Position numbers and translations under genes: made by a program. 64,000 nt of DNA. Source: Psychroflexus salarius. GTDB taxonomy: Bacteria > Bacteroidota > Bacteroidia > Flavobacteriales > Flavobacteriaceae. Below, piece after piece: positions 19,245 to 28,331 of the stretch. The stretch spans positions 1 through 64,000 of the forward strand of contig NZ_FQTW01000004.1 of assembly GCF_900129035.1 (NCBI RefSeq), read 5' to 3'. Each line of letters starts with the position of its first letter. The stretch's first letter is position 1. Under the pieces are notes generated by a model. That model saw only the letters and a list, made by a program, of their open reading frames with translations, made no database searches and was not told the origin of the DNA.

Positions 19245-20624
19245 TTAGTTGTAGAAAAAATATTCAATAAATACAAAAATACCTGCACCTGCCAGAAAAC
19301 CAACCAAAGCTAACCAAGTGATTTTTTTAAGATACCAAATAAAATCAATTTTCTCGATTCCCATGGCAGCTACACCTGCAGCTGAACCAATTACAAGCAA
19401 GCTCCCGCCTGTACCTGCTGAGTAAGCGATAAAATGCCACACAGGACTATCTACCTCGAAAGTATACATACCCATTGTTGCTGCAACCATTGGGACATTG
19501 TCAATCAAAGCTGAAAGCATACCTAGTAAAATTACTACGACATCCATATTCGGGATAGCGTTTGAAATACTTTCAGCAGCATAACGAAGCGTACCAACCT
19601 CAACACCGCTTATACTTCCAAAAACTAAGCTTTCAAGCGCTGCAACTGCCAGTAAAATTCCTAGAAAAAACAAAATACTAGAAAACTCAATTTTAGACAA
19701 TGCCTTATGAGTTGAGTAGCGGTACTTCTGATTTGAAGGTAAGTTTTTTACTGGTTTAACATATTCAGACACAAGCCAAACTAAACCAAGACTAAACATC
19801 ATCCCGAGATAAGGCGGTAAACCTGTTATCATTTTAAAAATAGGCACAAATACAATTGCTCCTAAACCCACATAAAGCATGGTTTTACTACTCAATAAGC
19901 GTTCAGTGTCTTCATCAATAATAAGTTCTTTTCTAATAGCTCTTCCTCGAAATGGTTTCAACTTAGTCGCTATAAAAAACGGGACTACAAAACATGCTAA
20001 AGAAGGAATAATTAAGTATTCAGATAGGCCTACGGCTGTGACCTTACCTCCAATCCAAAGCATAGTCGTAGTCACATCACCAATTGGAGACCAAGCGCCA
20101 CCAGCATTTGCGGCGATAATTATCATTGCGGCATACCAGACGCGATATTGGTGTTTTGCTAATATTTTTCGCAATAAGGTAATTAGAATTATAGTTGCTG
20201 TAAGGTTATCTATAATCGCTGAGAGAACAAAGGCTAAAATTCCGAGAACCCATAATAAACGCTGTTTACTTTTAGGTTTGATAACTTTTTTTATGATGCC
20301 AAATCCACGATGTAAATCAACTATTTCTACAATAGTCATTGCACCGATTAAAAAGAAAAGGATTTCACCAATTTTACTAAAATGATGCATGAGGTTTTTC
20401 TTAAAACCATAAGCTTCAGTTTCGCTATAACCTTCAGCTAGACTAAAAACTTCACCTTTATAGTTTATCACATCAAACCAGGATTGGTTAAAACCAATCG
20501 ATAAAAGCGCCCACATTAAAGTTCCCATCAGTAAGGCTGGAACTGCTTTATCAAGTTTGAGTGGATGCTCAAGGGTAATGGCTAAATAGCCAATCACGAA
20601 AATTAAAATAATAAATGTTGTCAT
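19245..20624 (-). CDS. nhaD: NhaD-type sodium:proton antiporter
   Basis: A 459-residue polytopic membrane protein of the ion transporter superfamily with about 12 helices. Typical NhaD segments are visible: IIDNLTATIILITLLRK near 135-150, AANAGGAWSPIGDVTTTMLW near 170-190, and SALIDNVPMVAATMGMY near 380. The paired IDN motifs line the ion pathway. It expels sodium in exchange for protons and suits a marine or saline lifestyle. It follows the amino-acid dehydrogenase gene with an 8-nt gap, so it is probably co-transcribed with it. Confidence 0.92.
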   Translation of the reverse strand: MTTFIILIFVIGYLAITLEHPLKLDKAVPALLMGTLMWALLSIGFNQSWFDVINYKGEVFSLAEGYSETEAYGFKKNLMHHFSKIGEILFFLIGAMTIVEIVDLHRGFGIIKKVIKPKSKQRLLWVLGILAFVLSAIIDNLTATIILITLLRKILAKHQYRVWYAAMIIIAANAGGAWSPIGDVTTTMLWIGGKVTAVGLSEYLIIPSLACFVVPFFIATKLKPFRGRAIRKELIIDEDTERLLSSKTMLYVGLGAIVFVPIFKMITGLPPYLGMMFSLGLVWLVSEYVKPVKNLPSNQKYRYSTHKALSKIEFSSILFFLGILLAVAALESLVFGSISGVEVGTLRYAAESISNAIPNMDVVVILLGMLSALIDNVPMVAATMGMYTFEVDSPVWHFIAYSAGTGGSLLVIGSAAGVAAMGIEKIDFIWYLKKITWLALVGFLAGAGIFVFIEYFFYN

Positions 20625-20632
20625 TTAATAAG

Positions 20633-21859
20633 TCATAAAAGTTGATTAAGTGCAATTTCAAATGCAGTACGACTAATATTTAATTTATCGCTATTATTAT
20701 CATAAGTATTTTGAATTGCATTTTTAATGGTAATTGAAGTATCGTTAAAGATGGCTTCATCTGTCATCTGTACTTTACGCTCCATAAAGTAAGCAAAAAC
20801 ACGAGCCATACCACAATTAGAAATAAAATCAGGAATTAAACTTGTTTTAGCATCGGTATATTCCATGATAGGGCCAAAGAAAATCTCTTTATCTGCAAAT
20901 GGTACATTAGCACCACATGAAATCACTTCAAGACCAGAATTAATCATTGCGTCAACTTGTTGTTTAGTAATTAAACGTGAAGCTGCACATGGTGCAAAAA
21001 CCTCAGCACCGAGACGCCAAATTTTAGTATTAACTTCATCAAACGGAATTAAATTTTCAGCATGTAAAGTATTACCATTTTTGTTTAAAAAGAGTTCTTT
21101 TATTTCTTCAAAGCTAAAGCCACCTTCATTAATCAAACCACCTGCACGGTCTAAAATTCCGACAACTTTTGCGCCCATTGATGCTAAGTAATAAGCCGCC
21201 GCTGAACCTACATTACCAAAGCCTTGAACAATAGCTTTTTTTCCTTTAACATCACCACCATAAATTGAATAGTAATGCTTAACAGCTTCGGCTACTCCAA
21301 AGCCTGTAATCATATCAGCAACTGTGTATTTACGAAGTAAATCTGGTGTGTAATCTGGGTTTTCAAGAACTTTAATCACACCATGACGTAACTGACCAAT
21401 CCTGTTAATTTTGTCGGCTTCAGTTGGTTGAAAATGACCGTTAAACACGCCTTCTTGTGGATGCCAAACGCCGCAACTTTCGGTGATAGGAATCACCTCG
21501 TGAATTTCATCAACATTCAAGTCACCACCTGTACCATAATAACTTTTTAATAATGGTGATACTGCTTTATACCAACGTTCAAGTACGCCTTTTTTTCTAG
21601 GATCACTTGGATCAAAGTTTATTCCTGATTTAGCACCACCAATGGCAGGACCAGAAACCGTAAATTTAATTTCCATGGTTTTTGCGAGTGATAAAACTTC
21701 ATTTTTATCTAATCCTTCACGCATACGAGTTCCACCACCTGCAGCGCCACCACGAAGTGAATTAATAACTGTCCAGCCTTGAGCTTCGGTTTCAGAATCT
21801 TTCCAGTGAAAAACAATTTCTGGTAATTTACTTTCATATTGTTCGAGCAATTCTTTCAT
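20633..21859 (-). CDS. Glu/Leu/Phe/Val-type amino-acid dehydrogenase
   Basis: A 408-residue NAD(P)-dependent oxidative deaminase. The N-terminal dimerisation domain carries the catalytic lysines K65 (MEIKFTV) and K77 (AIGGAKSGI) and a glycine-rich stretch (GGAAGGGTRMREG). The Rossmann domain begins with GFGNVGS near 212. CGANVPF near 308 is also typical. The family interconverts glutamate or branched-chain amino acids with their 2-oxo acids. Exact substrate specificity cannot be read from sequence; glutamate is the usual annotation in related genomes. Confidence 0.85.
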   Translation of the reverse strand: MKELLEQYESKLPEIVFHWKDSETEAQGWTVINSLRGGAAGGGTRMREGLDKNEVLSLAKTMEIKFTVSGPAIGGAKSGINFDPSDPRKKGVLERWYKAVSPLLKSYYGTGGDLNVDEIHEVIPITESCGVWHPQEGVFNGHFQPTEADKINRIGQLRHGVIKVLENPDYTPDLLRKYTVADMITGFGVAEAVKHYYSIYGGDVKGKKAIVQGFGNVGSAAAYYLASMGAKVVGILDRAGGLINEGGFSFEEIKELFLNKNGNTLHAENLIPFDEVNTKIWRLGAEVFAPCAASRLITKQQVDAMINSGLEVISCGANVPFADKEIFFGPIMEYTDAKTSLIPDFISNCGMARVFAYFMERKVQMTDEAIFNDTSITIKNAIQNTYDNNSDKLNISRTAFEIALNQLL

Positions 21860-21883
21860 GTAATTGTATTTGTTAGGTTAAAT

Positions 21884-21907
21884 ATGCCAAATTATATCAA
21901 TTGGCAT
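21884..21907. promoter_or_regulatory. Inverted repeat (ATGCCAA-N10-TTGGCAT) upstream of the amino-acid dehydrogenase gene
   Basis: Perfect 7-bp arms flank a 10-nt AT-rich spacer and overlap a near-consensus promoter (TATAATTTG, minus strand) 25-48 nt upstream of the start codon. The position suits a repressor operator. It could also act as a weak terminator for anmK. Confidence 0.4.
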
Positions 21908-21935
21908 TGGTTAATTAAATTCTGTTTTAGTTATT

Positions 21936-23000
21936 TTAAGGATAAAATAAAACACCACTTGAATGGTCATGTTTGGCACCTGTCACATCAGCCAAAATGT
22001 TAACTTCATTCCTATGTTTCAAAACCCCTAAAAACGCAAAAATTAAGGCTTCTTTAAAATCGATTAAATTATGCGATGGTAAAATTAATTTATCTTTTAG
22101 GAATTGTTGAAGTAATTTGAATAAATATTTATTATACGCACCACCACCTGTTATTAATACATTGCTAAAGTCTTTAGTGTTTTCGGTAATTTGGTGAGCT
22201 ATATGATGTGTAAAAGTGGCTATAATATATTCTGGTGAAAGCGAAAATGAATCAATTAGAGGAAAAACCTGAGCTTCTATCCATTCTAAACCTAAAGACT
22301 TAGGTGGCGACTGGTTGAAGTAACTCAGCTGATTGAGTTGTTTTAATAATCTTGTATTAATTGGTGATGATTCAGCTATTTTACCATCAACATCATAATC
22401 TAAGTTGAGTTGTCGTGCATAATAATTAGTAACTTTATTAGCAGCGCAAATGTCATAAGCAACGCGCTTTCCATCACTTTGAAAAGATATATTTGCAAAG
22501 CCACCAATATTTAAGCAGGCACCATAATCTTGAAACAGTAATTGATCACCAATTGGCACTAATGGTGCACCTTGACCTCCTAATTGTACATCTTGCACTC
22601 TAAAATCACAAATTACTGGCAATTGTGTTAACTGAGCTAATAAAGCTTCATTACCGATTTGCAAGGTAATGCCTTTTTCAGGTTGATGAAAAACCGTGTG
22701 ACCATGAGCCGAAATAAAGTCAATCTTACCACACTTAAATTCAGACCTAAAATCAAGGCAGTATCTGGCCGAAAGTTCTGCAAAATCTTCAGATAATTTT
22801 TGTAATTCGACTGAAGATAATCGGTGTGCTTCGGCTAATCGCTTTTGCCAAGAGGTGTTGTATGAATAAGTTTTAGCATTTAAAATTTCAAACTTCCAGT
22901 TTGATGCCTTTGTAAAAAGGACTTCAACGATATCTAAACCATCAAGTGAAGTTCCAGACATCAGGCCTAGGACATGATAATTATTTTGAGGTATTTCCAA
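21936..23000 (-). CDS. anmK: Anhydro-N-acetylmuramic acid kinase
   Basis: A 354-residue enzyme of cell-wall recycling that hydrolyses and phosphorylates 1,6-anhydroMurNAc to MurNAc-6-phosphate. The ATP-binding motif GLMSGTSLDGLD is at 12-23. SAHGHTVFHQPEKG, the catalytic-region motif CDFRVQD, GGQGAPLVP and the C-terminal ITGGGAYN are characteristic. No ATG lies upstream in frame after the preceding stop, so the start is probably the TTG before EIPQNNYH. The next ATG would fall inside the ATP motif. Confidence 0.92.
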   Translation of the reverse strand: MEIPQNNYHVLGLMSGTSLDGLDIVEVLFTKASNWKFEILNAKTYSYNTSWQKRLAEAHRLSSVELQKLSEDFAELSARYCLDFRSEFKCGKIDFISAHGHTVFHQPEKGITLQIGNEALLAQLTQLPVICDFRVQDVQLGGQGAPLVPIGDQLLFQDYGACLNIGGFANISFQSDGKRVAYDICAANKVTNYYARQLNLDYDVDGKIAESSPINTRLLKQLNQLSYFNQSPPKSLGLEWIEAQVFPLIDSFSLSPEYIIATFTHHIAHQITENTKDFSNVLITGGGAYNKYLFKLLQQFLKDKLILPSHNLIDFKEALIFAFLGVLKHRNEVNILADVTGAKHDHSSGVLFYP

Positions 23001-23078
23001 AATCTTAGGTTAAAAATCAATTTCATTTAACAATTCGTAAAAATAACGAATAAACACTGAAAATTCGGTAGTTCTCAT

Positions 23079-23086
23079 TATATTTG
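23079..23086 (+). promoter_or_regulatory. Promoter -7 element (TATATTTG) for the acyl-CoA dehydrogenase
   Basis: Matches TAnnTTTG. Transcription would begin near 23092, which leaves room for the start at 23115 and makes the earlier ATG at 23100 less likely. Confidence 0.55.
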
Positions 23087-23114
23087 TGCTATTAACAAAA
23101 TGAGATTAATACAG

Positions 23115-24257
23115 ATGGATTTTAAACTAACTGAAGAGCATGAAATGATTCGTCAAGCGGCGCGTGATTTTGCTAAAAACGAATTATTACCAGGCGTTAT
23201 TGAACGTGATGAGAAACAAGAATTTCCAAAAGCTCAGATTAAACAATTGGGCGAATTAGGCTTTATGGGAATGATGGCTTCACCTGAGTATGGTGGTGGC
23301 GGAATGGATACGATTTCGTATGTGATTGCTATGGAAGAATTGTCTAAAGTAGATGCATCTGCCTCTGTTGTTGTTTCTGTTAACAATTCACTTGTATGTT
23401 GGGGACTTGACACTTATGGTACACCTAAGCAAAAAGAAAAATATTTATCTCAACTCACCACTGGCGAAAAGATTGGTGCGTTTTGTTTAAGCGAGCCTGA
23501 AGCTGGAAGTGATGCTACTTCTCAAAAAACAACTGCTATTGATAAAGGTGATCATTATGTAATTAATGGTACTAAAAACTGGATTACTAACGGTAATTCT
23601 GCTGATATTTATTTAGTGATTGCACAAACCGATCGTGAAAAAAAGCATAAAGGTATTAATGCTTTTATAGTTGAAAAAGGCATGGAAGGTTTTGAAGTTG
23701 GCCCAAAAGAGCAAAAAATGGGAATTCGCGGGAGTGATACGCACTCTTTAAACTTCAATGATGTTAAAGTTCCTAAAGAAAACCGAATTGGTGAAGATGG
23801 TTTTGGTTTTAAGTTTGCCATGAAAACACTTTCAGGTGGCCGAATTGGTATTGCAGCACAAGCTTTAGGTATTGCTGCTGGCGCTTATGAATTAGCCAAA
23901 GAATATGCTAAAACACGTAAAGCATTTGGTACTGAAATTATGAATCACCAAGCTATCGCTTTTAAAATTGCCGATATGCATACTCAAATTGAAGCAGCGC
24001 GACACTTAGTTATGAAAGCGGCTTGGGATAAAGATCAGGGCAATAATTACGACTTATCTGGTGCAATGGCAAAGCTATATGCGTCTCAAGTGGCTATGGA
24101 AGTAGCTACTGAAGCCGTTCAAGTTCATGGCGGAAATGGTTATGTTAAAGAATACCATGTTGAACGTTTAATGAGAGACGCCAAGATTACTCAAATTTAT
24201 GAAGGTACTTCTGAAATACAGAAAATTGTTATTTCAAGAAGCGTTTTTAAAGATTAG
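23115..24257 (+). CDS. Acyl-CoA dehydrogenase (short-chain/butyryl-CoA type)
   Basis: A 380-residue flavoprotein. It has the FAD/substrate motifs FCLSEPEAGSDA and NWITNG, a second FAD-binding stretch (RKAFG) and the catalytic glutamate E363 in the sequence YEGTSEIQ. It introduces a trans double bond into acyl-CoA and passes electrons to electron-transfer flavoprotein. I chose the second ATG (MDFKLTEEH), which matches the family N-terminus and fits the promoter. Substrate length is inferred from overall resemblance to the short-chain subfamily and is not certain. Confidence 0.9.
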   Translation: MDFKLTEEHEMIRQAARDFAKNELLPGVIERDEKQEFPKAQIKQLGELGFMGMMASPEYGGGGMDTISYVIAMEELSKVDASASVVVSVNNSLVCWGLDTYGTPKQKEKYLSQLTTGEKIGAFCLSEPEAGSDATSQKTTAIDKGDHYVINGTKNWITNGNSADIYLVIAQTDREKKHKGINAFIVEKGMEGFEVGPKEQKMGIRGSDTHSLNFNDVKVPKENRIGEDGFGFKFAMKTLSGGRIGIAAQALGIAAGAYELAKEYAKTRKAFGTEIMNHQAIAFKIADMHTQIEAARHLVMKAAWDKDQGNNYDLSGAMAKLYASQVAMEVATEAVQVHGGNGYVKEYHVERLMRDAKITQIYEGTSEIQKIVISRSVFKD

Positions 24258-24288
24258 TTTGGTTTTTAAAATCTTTCTTCTATAAATA

Positions 24289-24318
24289 AAAAAACCGTCT
24301 CAAATTGAGGCGGTTTTT
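24289..24318. terminator. Bidirectional terminator between the acyl-CoA dehydrogenase and the RsuA-family gene
   Basis: A strong stem AAAAACCGTCTC / GAGGCGGTTTTT with A and T runs on both sides lies between the two convergent genes. Confidence 0.85.
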
Positions 24319-24340
24319 AGTTTTATATTTCAATAGGGAA

Positions 24341-25144
24341 CTATAACATCCCAAGATTAATTATTTCTTGTTTATTTAACTCACGCATACGACCTCTAGG
24401 TAAATCTCGTTTGGTTAAATCACCATACATCACACGATCTAGCTTTACAATTTCGTAACCTAATTTCTTGAATATTTTCTGTACAATTTTTGGTCGCTGA
24501 CTTCTCAATTCTAACCCAATATTATGTTTAGATTTATTTTCAACATAGCTAATGTCATCAATATATACTTTGTGACCTTCAATAATAATCCCGTCTTTTA
24601 TCTGATTAAGATGAACATAATCTAAAGGTTTTTTAAGCTCAATATCATAAAGTTGATGTATACCACTTTTTAAATTAGATAGCTTTTTGGCTAAAGTACC
24701 ATCATTAGTTAATAAGATTAAACCAAGCGCAGAACTTTCTAATGTACCAACAGGTTTTACCGCAGCTTTAGTTACTCTTGCTGCCATATCTAAAACGGTT
24801 GTATTATTATTTTTATAACTTCCGGTACAATAAACGCCTTTTGGCTTATTAAGTAAGTAGTAAACTTTAGGTTCTGGATTTATTCTACGACCGTCAAATT
24901 TTACTTCGTCTTGAAGTTTTACTTTATGTCCCATTTCAGTAATAACCTCGCCATTTACTGTAACATTTCCAGATTTAATATATATATCGGCATCTCGTCT
25001 TGAACATACGCCTGAATTAGCTATGTATTTGTTCAATCGCATACCAGCATTAGGGTCTTTTATTTGCTGGTCTACTTTAGCCTGCTTCAAATTCTTCTTA
25101 TTACCTTTTGGTTTGTGCTTCGAATTTGATGATTTTTTTTGCAT
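24341..25144 (-). CDS. RsuA/RluB-family pseudouridine synthase-like protein with altered catalytic motif
   Basis: A 267-residue protein with a lysine-rich N-terminal extension (1-33), an S4 RNA-binding domain (about 35-80, RLNKYIANSGVCSRRDADIYI) and a pseudouridine synthase fold (YYLLNKPKGV, TVLDMAARV, LLTNDGTLAKKL, and DLPRGRMRELN near the end). The motif that carries the nucleophilic Asp in this family (GRLD) reads GTLE at 133-136, so both Arg (now T134) and the catalytic Asp (now E136) are replaced. It may be inactive as a synthase and act only as an RNA-binding protein. It is the last gene of the mevalonate operon, 53 nt after the UbiA-family gene. Confidence 0.85.
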   Translation of the reverse strand: MQKKSSNSKHKPKGNKKNLKQAKVDQQIKDPNAGMRLNKYIANSGVCSRRDADIYIKSGNVTVNGEVITEMGHKVKLQDEVKFDGRRINPEPKVYYLLNKPKGVYCTGSYKNNNTTVLDMAARVTKAAVKPVGTLESSALGLILLTNDGTLAKKLSNLKSGIHQLYDIELKKPLDYVHLNQIKDGIIIEGHKVYIDDISYVENKSKHNIGLELRSQRPKIVQKIFKKLGYEIVKLDRVMYGDLTKRDLPRGRMRELNKQEIINLGML

Positions 25145-25197
25145 TTTAAATTTTTTGCAAAGATAAGCTTTAAAATTTGAGATTAAAACCTTTCGCT

Positions 25198-26100
25198 TTA
25201 GAATATTCGATCAACAACTTGCTGTAAATCAATTAATACAATACTAAAGATACCGATAACAATTACAAGTTTAAGTAGGTTATGAAGCAATACATAGTGT
25301 TTTTTTGTTCGAGACTGCCATAATTTTAAAATGAAAAAAATGAAGAATAAGACACTCGTTGCGAAATAATAGGTCATATAGCCGATGTCAAATAAACTTA
25401 TAAGCACCAAAGCTGGCACAATTAAGGAAACACACAATACACTAATTATTTTTTTAGTCAATCGCATTCCATAAACAACAGGTAATGTTTGATATTCTTG
25501 AACAAAATCGCCTCGTAGATTTTCTAAATCTTTAATCAGCTCTCTAATGCTAACGAGTAGAAACAAATATAAAGCGTGAACAAAAATGACTAGATCAAGA
25601 TTTTTATAGTAGACAAATACTATAAAAAAGGGTAAAACAGCCAGCATGCTAGCCATTAGTGTAGCAATACCAACTTTTCTTTTCAATTTGTGAGAGTAAA
25701 TCCACAATAAAAATATATAACCTGAAAAAAATAAAACTGCTTTAAATGAAACGTAACTAGCAACGATAACACTTAAAAAATTTAAGCCAAAGTAAACCCC
25801 TAATTTAGTGTTTTGACTGACATAATTATCTAAGAGTGTTTTGGCAGGTCTGTTGATTAAATCTTTTTCAGAATCATAAAAATTATTGATAATATATCCT
25901 GAAGCAATAGCTAGCAAACTTGAGAGTACAAGTAAATGAAGATTTAAATCAAATAAAACATCTTTAACAGGTATATCATGCGCCATAATAAAAATAGACG
26001 CGAAATATATAGCTAAAGCAAGTACTAATAAATTATAACCTCGAACTACCGAAAATAAACTGAATAACTTTAAAAAAAACTTATTAGTCTCGGTTGACAT
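25198..26100 (-). CDS. UbiA-family prenyltransferase (geranylgeranylglycerol-phosphate geranylgeranyltransferase-like)
   Basis: A 300-residue integral membrane protein with about eight helices and the two aspartate-rich motifs of the family: IINNFYDSEKDLINRP near 66-82 and IKDLENLRGDFVQEYQTLP near 188-206. It transfers a prenyl chain to an acceptor. Related flavobacterial genes are annotated as geranylgeranylglycerol-phosphate geranylgeranyltransferase, but the real acceptor in bacteria is not settled. Its place after mevalonate kinase (8-nt gap) fits use of isoprenoid diphosphates. Confidence 0.85.
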   Translation of the reverse strand: MSTETNKFFLKLFSLFSVVRGYNLLVLALAIYFASIFIMAHDIPVKDVLFDLNLHLLVLSSLLAIASGYIINNFYDSEKDLINRPAKTLLDNYVSQNTKLGVYFGLNFLSVIVASYVSFKAVLFFSGYIFLLWIYSHKLKRKVGIATLMASMLAVLPFFIVFVYYKNLDLVIFVHALYLFLLVSIRELIKDLENLRGDFVQEYQTLPVVYGMRLTKKIISVLCVSLIVPALVLISLFDIGYMTYYFATSVLFFIFFILKLWQSRTKKHYVLLHNLLKLVIVIGIFSIVLIDLQQVVDRIF

Positions 26101-26108
26101 AAAAGTGT

Positions 26109-27047
26109 TTAAAAGGTGTAAACCACTTCAAGCTTATATCCTGATAGTGCTTTTTTAGCTTTTTCAAAATCTTCAGTAAAACCTAAAATATAACCACCAC
26201 CGCCAGAGCCGCAAAGTTTTAAATAATAATCATTGGTTTCAATACCTTTTTTCCATAAGTCATGAAATTTAGCGGGAATCATAGGTTTGAAATTATCTAA
26301 AACAGTATTTGAAAGACTTTTAATATTTTTAAATAAAGATTTGAAATCTCCTGTTAAGAAATTCTCAACACAGGCATCAGTATGTTTAACAAATTTGGTC
26401 TTAATCATGTTTTTGAAGCCTTCTTGCTTCATGTTTTCCATAAAGATATTTACCATTGGCGCTGTTTCTCCAACAATACCACTATCTAGTAAAAAAACAG
26501 CTCCTTTACCACTTGATGTTTGAGAAGGAATTCCTGCTGGCTCTAAATCTTCTTTAGAGTTAATAAGGATTGGTAAACTTAAATAGCTATTTAAAGGGTC
26601 AAGTCCTGAAGATTTACCATGAAAAAAGGACTCCATTGTTGCAAAAATCGATTTTAAAGTCAGTAGTTTCTCTCGACCTAGATTTTCAAGAACTGTAATT
26701 TTATCGATGGCATACTTATCATAAATTGCAGCAACCAAAGCACCACTACTCCCGACACCATAACCTTGCGGAATGCTACTATCAAAATATAATCCTTTAG
26801 AAATATCATGCTGTAAAGCGTCAACATCAAATTGAACTTTGATATCTTGGTTTTGGTTTAATGTTTTCAAGTAATCAGAAAAACGTGTTAATTCTAAGTT
26901 TGATGACTTGGCGGTATCACTCAGTTCATCATCAATCTTTAATGCGCCATTGTAAAAATTATATGGTATTGATAATCCTTTAGAATCTTTAATAATTCCA
27001 TATTCACCAAACAATAAAATCTTAGAATAAAATAATGGTCCTTTCAT
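26109..27047 (-). CDS. Mevalonate kinase (GHMP family)
   Basis: A 312-residue GHMP kinase that phosphorylates mevalonate. The N-terminus is the typical lipid-pathway form (FYSKILLFGEYGIIKDSKG). The ATP loop IPQGYGVGSSGALVA lies near 91-105, and the third motif KLCGSGGGGYILGF near 280. It lies between mvaD and the UbiA-family gene, so the operon supplies isopentenyl diphosphate precursors. Phosphomevalonate kinase is not in the window. Confidence 0.88.
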   Translation of the reverse strand: MKGPLFYSKILLFGEYGIIKDSKGLSIPYNFYNGALKIDDELSDTAKSSNLELTRFSDYLKTLNQNQDIKVQFDVDALQHDISKGLYFDSSIPQGYGVGSSGALVAAIYDKYAIDKITVLENLGREKLLTLKSIFATMESFFHGKSSGLDPLNSYLSLPILINSKEDLEPAGIPSQTSSGKGAVFLLDSGIVGETAPMVNIFMENMKQEGFKNMIKTKFVKHTDACVENFLTGDFKSLFKNIKSLSNTVLDNFKPMIPAKFHDLWKKGIETNDYYLKLCGSGGGGYILGFTEDFEKAKKALSGYKLEVVYTF

Positions 27048-27133
27048 TTTTTAAGTGTTTCTGTGGTTAGGTATCACGAAATTAGACAAAAAATGAGATA
27101 CAACAAACATTTAAGCAACTTGTTAACAGTGTT

Positions 27134-28201
27134 TTAATCTATTGTAACCTGGTCATGAATGTATTCTTTGTTCTGGCAATAGCTTGCTAAGCTATTTTTA
27201 ATGAAAGATTTAACCTCACTTTCAACTGATTTAGGGTATAACAAATGCACGTTTGCACCTGCATCTAAGGTAAAGCCAAGCGGTGTTTGAGTTGAATTTC
27301 TAAAGTCCCAAATCGCTTCTATAATTTGCAAAGTATTTGGACGCATCAGGATGAAATAAGGCTTGCTCGTCATCATCATCGCATGTAAACTTAAAGCCTC
27401 AGTTTCTACAAGTGAAAAAAAATCTTTATAATTTCCATTTTGCAAAACTGAAGTTAATTGCGTTAAATTTTCATTAGCCTGCTTAAATCGTTGTTCTGCA
27501 AAAGGATGTTGATACATCAGTTGATGGCCAACAGAACTGCTGACTTGTTTTTGACCTTTATCTACTAATAGTATGCTGTCACAGAAGTTTTTAAATTTTT
27601 CATGAACTTCAAATGGAAACTCAATCCCATATAGATTTGAGCTTTCTGGAATTGATGAATGTTGACCCCAAACCACTAAATTACCATGTGTACTTCTACA
27701 AGCACTACCTGATCCTAAACGTGCCAAGAATGAAGTTTTTAGCTTATAATAGTCAGCTGATTGTGATTGATTTGCAGATTGTTCTAAATCGACAATACAT
27801 TTTGCTAAAGCTGCTAGACCACTAGCTGAGGAAGCTATACCACTACTATGTGGAAAGGTGTTTTTGGTATGTATTGAAAATTTATAGTCTTTTAAAAAAG
27901 GACTGTAAACTTCAATTTTTTTTAGAAAGCTTTCAATTTTAGGTTTAAAATCTGGCTTCAATTTCCCTTCAAAATACACCTGAAAATTAAAGTCTTCAGT
28001 TGTATTTTTTTCTTCTACATGTATTTCAGTAGTTGTTTTACAAGTGTTTAAAGTAAAACTTATAGAGGCATTGGTTGGTAGTTGTTGATCATATTTTCCC
28101 CAATATTTAACCAAAGCAATATTACTTGGTGCAGTCGATATAACTTTTTTACCTACAAAATGATGCTTGAAATTTGGTGCAATAAAATCTTTAGCCTGCA
28201 T
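27134..28201 (-). CDS. mvaD: Diphosphomevalonate decarboxylase
   Basis: A 355-residue GHMP-family enzyme that makes isopentenyl diphosphate from mevalonate diphosphate. Family signatures are APSNIALVKYWGKYD, LPTNASISFTL, the ATP loop HSSGIASSASGLAALAK near 120 and RLGSGSACRST. The longer upstream frame is rejected because the promoter motif TATCTTTG (28214-28221) falls inside it, so the ATG giving MQAKDFIAPN is taken. It is the first gene of the operon with mevalonate kinase and the UbiA-family gene. Confidence 0.92.
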   Translation of the reverse strand: MQAKDFIAPNFKHHFVGKKVISTAPSNIALVKYWGKYDQQLPTNASISFTLNTCKTTTEIHVEEKNTTEDFNFQVYFEGKLKPDFKPKIESFLKKIEVYSPFLKDYKFSIHTKNTFPHSSGIASSASGLAALAKCIVDLEQSANQSQSADYYKLKTSFLARLGSGSACRSTHGNLVVWGQHSSIPESSNLYGIEFPFEVHEKFKNFCDSILLVDKGQKQVSSSVGHQLMYQHPFAEQRFKQANENLTQLTSVLQNGNYKDFFSLVETEALSLHAMMMTSKPYFILMRPNTLQIIEAIWDFRNSTQTPLGFTLDAGANVHLLYPKSVESEVKSFIKNSLASYCQNKEYIHDQVTID

Positions 28202-28213
28202 AAGTTTTTTTAA

Positions 28214-28221
28214 CAAAGATA
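28214..28221 (-). promoter_or_regulatory. Promoter -7 element (TATCTTTG) for the mevalonate operon
   Basis: Matches TAnnTTTG and is only 12 nt upstream of the mvaD ATG, giving a very short leader. Confidence 0.55.
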
Positions 28222-28331
28222 ATTTAAAATATGCAAGTAAATTATAATTTTTAGACCAGTTCAATGAAGGCTAATCACGAGTTGCAGTTCATATATAAAA
28301 TGTCTATTTTAGGATGCGAAATTGGAACCTC

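Noticed and set aside
28202-28264. Longer N-terminus for mvaD
   Set aside because: It would contain the operon promoter element, and the added residues are not conserved in the family.
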